A DNA stretch of 64,000 nucleotides from Coprinopsis marcescibilis (Eukaryota; Basidiomycota; Agaricomycetes; Agaricales; Psathyrellaceae), in the NCBI GenBank assembly GCA_004369085.1, contig ML210147.1, forward strand, positions 1,116,001 to 1,180,000. The letters run 5' to 3'. The first letter of the stretch is position 1, and each line of letters starts with the position of its first letter. Of the stretch, positions 56,116 through 64,000 are shown one piece after another. The position numbers and the translations under genes are program-made. Under the pieces are notes generated by a model. It did no database searches and had not been told where the DNA came from. It saw only the letters and a program-made list of their open reading frames with translations.

Positions 56116-56555
56116 TGTATGCAGTGACTTGAATGCAATGTAGTAGGCGAGTGAAAGAATTAAAAGAACAAGAAATGGTTGGAGAGAGGGGTTTTTGAGG
56201 TGTGGGGCATGGAGACATTTGTCGGTGACGTCACCATCAGGCCGCAGGCGGCGACGAATTCGAAGTTCGGTGGATCCACACTGCGTTAATAATTTTGAAC
56301 GTCAGAGCGACTACAATTTACAAGTATTGTAAAGCTAATGATGGCAAATACTAGACGGAATCTTAAAGATTCACAAAGTCAAAGGTACATAGTAGAGAAC
56401 GAATTATATGGGGGCGACAATAAAATAGTTTGAATATAAAGGGCAGCAGAGCTGGGAAGAAGGTCGAATGAAGGTCGATGCGTTATTGCAAGGAGTTTAA
56501 GAGGGAAAAGAGATGCAAAGGAATGTCGAAGTGATCTAATAGAGGCTAATGGAGA
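56116..56555. other. Intergenic between two minus-strand genes
   Basis: Promoter of the DUF3429 gene and 3' flank of the terpene synthase gene. A/T-rich near 56290-56420. No gene seen. Confidence 0.5.
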
Positions 56556-58238
56556 TTAATGTGTGAAAGCGAAAATGGGGCCCAGGACGATTCGTGCCAG
56601 CTGGGTCAGTGCCAATGTCACGAATGACACAAAGAAATTCGTCGGTTGTTCCCGTTCGGATTTGATCAGAGTCCAGAGTTCTTCGTCTGAGATTGTGAAG
56701 TGGGTGATGCGTTCCTTACGATCGCTTTTCCCCATTTTCACCGGCTCAGGGGTGGATTCAGGGGAAGGAACGGGTGCAGGAGACGGAGACGGAGGTAGGG
56801 GGTCGTTTGTCTGCAATGGGAGGAGCTTAACCATACGATGTTTCTTGATCGCTTGGCCTTCCGCGCCAAAGTAGCGGTGGGTTTGGAAACTCCAGTGCAG
56901 GGACCTAACCAATGGTCAACAAACGATGATCATCCAAGAGTGAAAGGCGAGCCACGTACCCGACAATCCAATCTTGCAGCCCCTGAACGTATCGCGCAAC
57001 AATGTCGTCGATCTCCGGACCCCAAGAGGGGAGGTTGTTTTTATTTGAGCAGAAGGTGTCGATGGTCTGCTGGCAGAGATCTCCAACGTAGTCGATTGCG
57101 CTCTGGAGGGAGTGTCCATGGTGCTGCATAAGGATAACGATCATGTTATGTGTGTCACCCCGTGATTGTTCAACGTTGAACGAAAAGATGTCCTGGCAAT
57201 TTTACATGTCAAAAAGGGCAGTTACATGCCAGATAGAAGGCCAGAGATACTTACATTTGACCATGTAACCAGGTCGTTTGTGCCTTGATTGAGAGCGGCA
57301 ATGACGGGGTGTTCGGCGACGAAATCAGGCAGGTCGATGTCAAGTGCGTATCTAATAGTTCCGTTTAAATGTCTCAGCACAAGGAATCAAGGGACAATCG
57401 ATGAAATAAACCCACTCTATGAGCGCCCAACAAGGCTTGCATCCTGATGGTATAATTAATATGAAGTCATTAGTCCGACAAACAGAGTACCGAACAGAGC
57501 CCAAAGCTTACCTGAAGTGTCTCTTCGAACATCAATATACGACTCCAGATCGGGGATAACTCCTTCATCTCGAGCCCGGGTTTGGATATTTACAGATTCG
57601 AAAAAGAGACCAAGAGTCTCCTTGAAACGGGCCTGTGCTCCAGGTCCGCAGTCCGGAATGCCGCGTGCCCAAAAGCTGGGAAAAATCGCGAATAGAAATG
57701 GAAGGTGGGGATCAGCCACCGAACTGATAACATTGGGGATACATTGATTACTCACTCCCTTGCAAGTTTTCCAGGGTTAAGTTCTTCGGCAGGTTGGTCC
57801 TTGCAGGGCTCATATCGTTCAGGGAGCCAGAGAGCATTCATGACTACGTCTGCTAGCACATCGGTCTCACGGGTCATCATGCCGTCGCTGATGTTGTCAC
57901 TAATGAGAGTTAATGTCAATGACTGACGGCCTTGAAGGAAAGACAATGCCAACTTACAGATGAAAAAGATAATTCATAAAGTCAGAGACGACACGGAGAC
58001 GTTCAGGAGTAGCAGTGTTGTAGCAATATGCTGTGAGTTCGCCTGCTTGGAGACCGTACAGTGCCCTACGCTGCTTCGCGTTAAGATCGGGGCAGTTGGT
58101 ATCAAGCCATTTGACGGATTGTGCAGCAATCTCGTCGCCGTGGGGGTTGTATGAGAGCTTGAACGTGCAATGCGACACAAGATCAGGAAGGATGAACGAC
58201 GTTGGCTTGTCGTCGGAGGGAAGAGTGGACTGTGACAT
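56556..58238 (-). CDS. Class I sesquiterpene synthase with C-terminal extension
   Basis: Cyclises a prenyl diphosphate (probably farnesyl diphosphate) by metal-dependent ionisation. ATG 58238: MSQSTLPSDDKPTSFILPDL, VSHCTFKLSYNPHGDEIAAQ. The first metal-binding motif reads LDNISDG (D-N-x-x-D), the second NDIFSFNVEQSRGD (NSE/DTE type with the trailing RGD), and the RY pair is HRYFG. About seven exons with short introns; the aspartate motif spans an exon junction. The usual fungal enzyme stops soon after this point (KLLPLQT), but here about 85 residues follow: a Pro/Ser linker (PLPPSPSPAPVPSPESTPEP), a charged segment (KMGKSDRKERITHFTISDEE) and a hydrophobic end (FFVSFVTLALTQLARIVLGP). No P450 or transporter gene lies beside it, so no cluster can be claimed. 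Product not predictable from sequence. Confidence 0.93.
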
Positions 58239-58245
58239 GGTGGAT

Positions 58246-58274
58246 GAAAGAGAAAGAGAAAGAGAAAGAGAGGG
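58246..58274. repeat. (GAAAGA)n microsatellite in the terpene synthase leader
   Basis: About four and a half units of GAAAGA on the plus strand, giving a TCTTTC pyrimidine tract in the mRNA leader starting 7 nt before the ATG at 58238. Repeat-length change here could affect expression; that is inference. Confidence 0.7.
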
Positions 58275-60925
58275 ATAAAACTTCGGGTAAATCAGATGGA
58301 ATGAATGAGGGATAAGGCGTGGCTTTCCAAGGGGCAGATAGACCACGATGCAAAGGAAGCAGGGTTGGAATGAGGATGCAATATTGAAACCGTGCTTCTT
58401 TTAAATGGCAGTCGGGACCGCCAAATGCAATTGTTTGGAGACGGACGACAGGGTCGTCGCTGAAACGAAACTGTATTTCTCCCCATGCAGATAGATCTAA
58501 GCGTTAGTCTTGGGATCTTGACGCCGGATGTCATCTTGATTTTTCTTTATTCTTGGAAACTATGAGTTAAGATCAAAAATAGGCCACACACTGCATGTAG
58601 GTTGGACGCCGACATACTCACGGAAGGCTTGTCCAATACGGTAAATCTTGATGACAATACCCAGAATGGACAGGAAGAGATTAATCCAGCAGGTGCGCGA
58701 TTGAAGACAAAAGGATCGTGATGTTTGCTTTCCCAAGTTTCCAAGCTGGGCCGCAGTGATTGCATACCGTGCCTCTGTTGTCGTCAATTGATCCCGGAAA
58801 TGTCCAGTCATAATGGGACCGTGGTAAAACAGGCGGAAGGCTCATGGCTCGTGGCACCGTGGTTTCGGTGTTTCTGTTTTTGGTACTGCAAAAGTTAGTC
58901 AACAAAAACGGCAGCCTTGAATAATCGCTTACAGAGTGCGCGTGAGTGCATCGCGCAGCATTCAGCGGACTCAGAAACCAACGTGGAAGGCTAGTTTTAC
59001 CGACGCGAACGTAACAAGCCGGAGGAAAAGAACGGAGCGGCTCAGTCTACTAGGGTTTGCTAGCGTTTGGGGTTATTCGGGAAAATTTGGCCTGTTTCGA
59101 CCTGGCTGACGGTAAGATAGGCTTCACATCCACAGGAAATACTATCTTGCCTGTATTTGCACTCGTGGATCTTGCGATCTGCTCGAAATGTTGGACGTGT
59201 GTCAGCGTTCAGGGCAGTGGGCTGGGTGTGCACTGATGTCGAGCGAATTGGCAAGGGACAGCGGTCCGAACGGGCCGTCGTAATGATGCCAGCCTAAACT
59301 TCAGACAAGGCCAACCGTAGTGGTTGGTATTCGATGTGCCTGGTGGGACATATAGAGATCTATACAGATGTACCATCCAATACCCATAGTTGCCGTATTT
59401 CTTTTGTTGTCTAGAAAGGGACATCATCAACTCCTCGATACAATCAACGAGATCTTTACCCACCCCATGAAGCAGTTTGAACTACTCGCTCCGCCGACAC
59501 GGAACTGAGACAAAAGGCAAGGCGAAGGAATCCGGACCAGACGGAGGGATTTTGTTCTGCATTTCTCTGCATTTCTGGGCCTTTTCAATGGAATAATCAT
59601 GTATAAACTGGTGTTGAGTAGCCGGATCAGCGTCATAGGCATTCTAATGCCTATTTTCATATGAATATAACCTGAATATCGGTCAATTAGCGTGGCCGGA
59701 GCATACACAGACGCTAGGCCTCGCTAGGCTCCAATCTAATTCGACGCGATTGATACGCGTATTCTGAACAAGTCCGAGGAGAAATTGTGAGAACATCGCT
59801 TGCTGTAAGATGACAACGTACGTTCCGTTGCCTAATACGGATCATGTAGAGAGGGGCCAGTGCGTTCGAGTGAAACGGCTTGAAGCTTGGACATAGCATC
59901 CGATCTTTTACTTCCAGTAAGGTTTTAGACGGGTTGCAACATGCACGCCGTTAGACGAGGCGAACAACTAATTTACATGCCATCAATTATGGTATACAGT
60001 TTTCATTGAAGCTATTATGACGCACCTCGTTGTATCAAGCGAGTTAGACATGTATTAAACACACATATATGCGCATATGCACGTTGCAAGCGGTACTTGC
60101 TCGCAATACACAAGCATTCCGCCATGTCACCAAAGGTACCAGACCAAGTGTGAATGCGTGATCGCAACGTCATTTTTATAAAAAGTCCAATGTGAAGTGG
60201 TAGCCACAACATGTCCGTGGGCACACTACTCAGGCATGCGCACAGACTGGAAAATTTGCAGTGAATACGGCAGGTGTCCGAAATCTAAGGACGTCGCGAA
60301 TGACATCTAGAGTTTGCCAGAAAATGAGTGTGAATGAAGTCTGTCCATGGGGATGGGAAGCTGGGTTGGCATGAAACGAAATGAGTCGGGTAATTCACAC
60401 ACCATGAGAATGAGAACAATGAGAGGGATGGTCGCTACTTTTTGCGGCTTTGCCCGTCGGATGACTCGTAACCTCGCGTATCCAAGGCAAAAATACGAAC
60501 ATTGCTTGGATTGAACGTTACGGTTGCATAAGGCTCCATACCAATCTATGACCGAAGATTTTGGGCTCGCGTGTCCGTTCGATTTTTACGGATTCCATAG
60601 TGCCGGGCTAGCAAACACATGGAATCATTCTCGAGGCGGTCCGGCCCTGCTATGCTGTGTTGCTCGACTGTTTTTCAAGATACTCCAACGACCAGATGTG
60701 TTTTGTCGCAGTCCCGAAATTCGAGGAAGACATGAGTATGCTGTTCGACGCCGTGGCAGCGGCCATGATGGATGTTCAGAAATCACTAGAACATCGTGGA
60801 AAACGGTGGCCAAACAAATATCGTCGATCAATTTGTAGTCTCAGCCAGCATTGGTCATACCCTACTACACTTTCTACTATCTTTCATCTATCTTTCATCT
60901 CTGACTCTATATTCTTTGTAAACCA
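58275..60925. other. Intergenic stretch, no supported gene
   Basis: Separates the divergent terpene synthase and Aha1 genes. A minus-strand reading at 58560-58811 contains a hydrophobic helix (CWINLFLSILGIVIKIY) and ends at a GTGAGT donor-like site, but no second exon or family supports it. No P450, methyltransferase or regulator gene is seen. Confidence 0.45.
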
Positions 60926-62387
60926 ATGGCTTTGCCTCCATCGACCGCAAACTGGCACTGGAAGAACAAGAATGTCACACCTTGGGCCAAGGACTGGCTC
61001 AAATCAGAGCTAAGCACGCTGTCAGTGGAGGGAACCAACAGCGAGAGTGTTTCGATCTCTGAAGTCACCTCAGTTGAAGGCGATGCCGAGCTTGGCCAGA
61101 GAAAGTCCAAGTGCGTGTCTGCATTTCCAACAAATCTTGATGACCTGGCCGCTGATGACGGTGTCATAAAACCTCTCCCCCTTTGCAATTGCCTTTACAG
61201 GTTGCTCACAATCTTCGATTGTCATGTAATAGCGAACTGGGTTGGCACCACCAGCTCTGGATCCCAAGTAGAGGGTAGTTTGGAAATTCCGGAAGTCTCC
61301 CATGAAATTATCTGTGACGGACTTTCCGATTTCGAGGTATGTTTCTCGTATGGGCACGTTCGATGTTAATCACCGCTAATCCATATTCGCTGTCGACAGT
61401 TCAAATGGTCGCTCAAAACGGCTAGGAGTCCAGAAGTTGAAGCTGTCTTTTCTCTGGTCAAGTCACGCCTTCAGTCTGCCATAGAGACCAAGCTCGCCAC
61501 GCTTCCCAGCTCCATCATTGAGGTTCATGGAAAGGATGTCTATATCGGTGGAAACTCTGGTACGGCCACCCCAGTTCAGGGAACAGCAACTCCCCCTGTT
61601 GCATCTGGGTCTGCTGCTAACCCAGCACCCGCGCCCGCTGCACCCGCTAAGAAACCGGCCAAGGCAACCAACACAACTGTCGTCTCTGTCGAGGCACAGT
61701 TCCAAGCCTCCGCTGACGACCTTTTCGACCTCTTGACGGATGAGAAAAAGATCCCCGCTTGGACGCGAAACGCGGCTGTGGTGCGTGTAAATTATCATAT
61801 TGCGTTGTTAATTAAACTTAGAGACAACTTCATGCAGTCGCAAGCTAAGCCTGACACGGAGTACTCCTTATTCGGAGGTGGTGTGAAAGGGAAATATGTG
61901 TCTTTGACACGAGGAAAAGAGATAGTTCAGACTTGGGGTTTGCAGTCCCCGACTTGGCCCCAGGGTCATTTCGCTACATTGACTACCACTTTCGAACAGT
62001 CCACGGATTCCACAAAAGTTGCCTTTAACCTTTCTGGGGTTCCGCTTGGAATGGAGGAGGAAATCAAGAGGAATATTGAAGGATACTAGTAAGCATTTGG
62101 TTTGTTTTCTGTCATGACGACTCATACTCATTGCTCCGCGTTTCATTAGCGTTCATGGGTTTAAATCCATCGGGTATGTAGCTCTTGTCCCTTCTGAACC
62201 TGTATATTCTTCAGATTATACCCGCAAACGGGAGGGCGCCAAGAAGGCGAAGAACAAGAGACAGGTGGAGGAGGAATCCTCGCCTAGCTTTGTAGTTCCA
62301 GCCGTGATAATTGGCGTCCTTGTGGTTGCCGCCGCGTTTGCCGTCCCTCTTCTTTCTTCCAGCCCCGTTCTGCGCCCCTCGCCATAG
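60926..62387 (+). CDS. Aha1-type Hsp90 ATPase activator with hydrophobic C-terminal tail
   Basis: A co-chaperone that stimulates Hsp90 ATP hydrolysis. ATG 60926: MALPPSTANWHWKNKNVTPW, then AKDWLKSELSTLSVEG, a Hsp90-middle-domain-binding N-terminal module, with KSKLLTIFDCHVIANWVGTT, EIPEVSHEIICDGLSDFE and FKWSLKTARS. After an Ala/Pro linker (APAPAAPAKKPAKATN) comes the AHSA1 START-like module: EAQFQASADDLFDLLTDEKK, YSLFGGGVKGKYVSLTRGKE, IVQTWGLQSPTWPQGHFATL, GVPLGMEEEIKRNIEGYY, VHGFKSIGY. The animal protein ends soon after the equivalent GY, but this frame stays open from 62150 to TAG at 62387, adding a basic stretch (RKREGAKKAKNKR) and a strong hydrophobic segment (FVVPAVIIGVLVVAAAFAVP). A 41-nt GTATGT...TTCAG segment (62174-62214) inside it could be an intron; removing it gives a short soluble end with TAG at 62285. 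Confidence 0.9.
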
Positions 62388-63125
62388 GAGCGAAACCCTT
62401 GTTGCTTTTTGACCCCTTTCTTTTGATGAGTACACTATTATCCATGGAATATATACTGAGGCTCTTTGATTTTTGGGGATTCTTTCGTTCTACAGGTTGG
62501 GCTCTGAACTGTGATTTTGGTCCCCCTCTTCGTCGTGGTTTGGTTCAAGTTGGAGCAAGGTTCAAGTCGCTTTGGGAACGATAGGAGTCCGGAAACGATT
62601 GGACGTGCCAGAAGACGGTTCTCTTTACGCTCTGTTTGGAAGCGGTGATGGGTTCTGGATTCTGGGAGATGAAGAAGAATAGAATAGAGTATCCGATACA
62701 ATACCAACTTTTGTACAACTGACAGGGAATACGCGAATTCATGGTTCTGAGGGATTAAACGAGACTGCCAGCAGGCATGTGTGTATGCGTTTGTTTGGTG
62801 GTCCCATCAAGTTCGACAGGCCAAATTTGCGAAAGTCGTGTCGTTCGAATTTGCTAGCTACCCGCTGACGCCCCTCCTTATTCTTGTCTACCCTCTCCTC
62901 GTCGTTGACCGCCCTATTTTGTAAGTGACAGCAGTCGTTTTCGCTGCGTCTGGCTCTGACAAATGGCGTTCTCCGTCCTTCTTTCCCGGTGTTCCTGGCG
63001 TTACAACAACCTGGCAACCACTATACCCCTCTCTGTTATATTCAACTCGATAACGACCACGTTCGCTGTAAATTCAATCTCCTGGAACGCATATTGGAAG
63101 AACAGACCACGCTTAGAAACCAAAA
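62388..63125. other. Intergenic, Aha1 3' flank and septin promoter
   Basis: No supported gene. Short frames only on both strands. Confidence 0.5.
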
Positions 63126-64000
63126 ATGGCTGAAGAAATTCGCGCGCAGACCTATGTCGGTTTCGACTCCATCACCCAACAGATCGAGCACAAGCTCTTG
63201 AAGCGTGGCTTCCAGTTCAACGTCATTCTTGTCGGTGCGTAGGCTTTCTGTCTGTCGTTTGGGTTAAGGGTCTGGTTAGAGAGGGCTGTGAGGGGCGGGA
63301 CGCGTTGACACGTCGGGCTGGGTCGTTGTCACGCGCGATGTGGCGTGGTTCTAGAGCCTTTCATTATTTTATTCTAGGCGTTACGAGCAAGGTGCTAATC
63401 CTTTGCGTTTCACAGGTCAGACTGGTTTGGGAAAATCCACACTCATCAACACAATCTTCGCGTCGCATTTGATTGACTCCAAGGGGAGGTTTACCGCGGA
63501 TGAGCCTGTGAGGCAGACGACTGAAATCCAGGCTGAATCGCATGGTGCGTTCTTTTCGTGCGTCTTTACGTCAAACTCGAGCTAATTTAGTCTTCCGTGT
63601 CCTCCTCGCCTGTGCTCGTCTTTTGCGAATAGTGATTGTGGAGAATGGCGTCAAGCTTAGGCTGAACATTGTTGATACCCCTGGATTTGCTGACCAGGTT
63701 AACAATGAGGGGTGGTAAGTGCTCGTGCCCATTTGCGTTTTACTTTAGTTGGCGATGCTGACGTTTGGTTGTTCTTTTTAGCTGGGATCCTATCATCAAG
63801 TACATCAAGGACCAGCATAGCGCATACCTCCGCAAGGAGTTGACTGCCATGCGAGACCGTTACATTCAGGATACCCGCATCCACTGCTGCTTGTACTTCA
63901 TCAGCCCCACTGGTCACAGTTTGCGCCCTATTGATGTTATTGTGATGAAGAAGCTGAGCGAGGTCGTCAACGTTGTTCCCGTCATTGCCAAGAGCGACAG
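63126..64000 (+). CDS. Septin, Cdc10 type; truncated by right window edge
   Basis: A filament-forming GTPase of the septin ring at division sites and hyphal septa. ATG 63126 (MAEEIRAQTYVGFDSITQQI, then EHKLLKRGFQFNVILVGQTG). G1 loop GQTGLGKST, G3 DTPGF, G4 AKSD at the very end of the window; conserved septin segments WDPIIKYIKDQHSAYLRKEL, DTRIHCCLYFISPTGHSLRP. Exons 63126-63234, 63416-63544, 63633-63714 and 63782 onward join in frame through 60 to 181-nt introns. The short N-terminus with no long basic extension and the QIEHKLLKRGFQFN start fit the Cdc10/Spn2 class better than Cdc3 or Cdc12. The GTPase second half and any coiled coil lie to the right. Confidence 0.95.

Noticed and set aside
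58560..58811. Minus-strand reading with a hydrophobic helix near the terpene synthase, considered as a P450 N-terminus
   Set aside because: No heme-binding or other P450 motif occurs anywhere nearby and no downstream exon joins it.

Overview
This window comes from a filamentous basidiomycete, most likely an agaricomycete (mushroom-forming) fungus. Genes are broken by many short introns (about 41 to 85 nt) with GT...AG ends and CTAAC/CTGAC-like branch points. Some exons are only 9 to 40 nt. Gene content includes a basidiomycete-type class I sesquiterpene synthase, an F-box protein, nuclear-encoded mitochondrial ribosomal proteins, a septin and several lineage-type hypothetical proteins. There are no operons, phage elements or CRISPR arrays. 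I saw no intact transposon, rRNA gene or convincing tRNA gene.

Layout. 0-18 kb is mostly minus strand: the 5' piece of a single-pass membrane protein cut by the left edge, its intact tandem paralog, a UDP-galactose-type nucleotide-sugar transporter, mitochondrial ribosomal protein Mrp51/bS1m (plus strand), a HYPK-like NatA partner, a Cdc4-type eight-blade WD40 protein without a visible F-box, a hypothetical protein, and the NMD helicase Upf1. From 18.1 to 25 kb I could assign no gene; this stretch holds a strong hairpin and a cluster of ACGCGT sites. At 25 kb is a conserved-looking hypothetical gene with a TATA box, followed by about 3 kb without a clear gene.

29.8-37 kb holds the mRNA capping enzyme guanylyltransferase, Skp1 and mitochondrial bL27 (the last two divergent from a 196-bp shared promoter), and a glutamine-synthetase-fold enzyme. 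37.7-43 kb holds a multi-exon protein of unknown function, two diverged copies of an unrecognised sequence, and a dimeric alpha-beta-barrel (ABM-like) protein. 44.6-52 kb holds an F-box/zinc-finger protein, a WD40 protein whose 3' end overlaps a convergent Tim17-like membrane protein gene, and dynactin subunit 6. 52.4-64 kb holds a single-pass membrane protein with an SH3 domain, a mitochondrial DUF3429/TMEM69 protein, the sesquiterpene synthase, an Aha1 Hsp90 co-chaperone and the 5' part of a Cdc10-type septin.

Most genes are housekeeping and act separately. One loose thread is SCF ubiquitin ligation: Skp1, an F-box protein and a Cdc4-like WD40 protein lie within 38 kb. The most unusual observations are the C-terminal hydrophobic tails on two normally soluble enzymes 4 kb apart. 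The Aha1 homolog reads through a 41-nt intron-like segment into a lysine-rich, strongly hydrophobic tail. The terpene synthase carries a proline-rich linker and a hydrophobic C-terminus. Exon junctions given below were placed by eye from splice consensus, reading frame and family conservation; where summed exon lengths closed the frame I say so.
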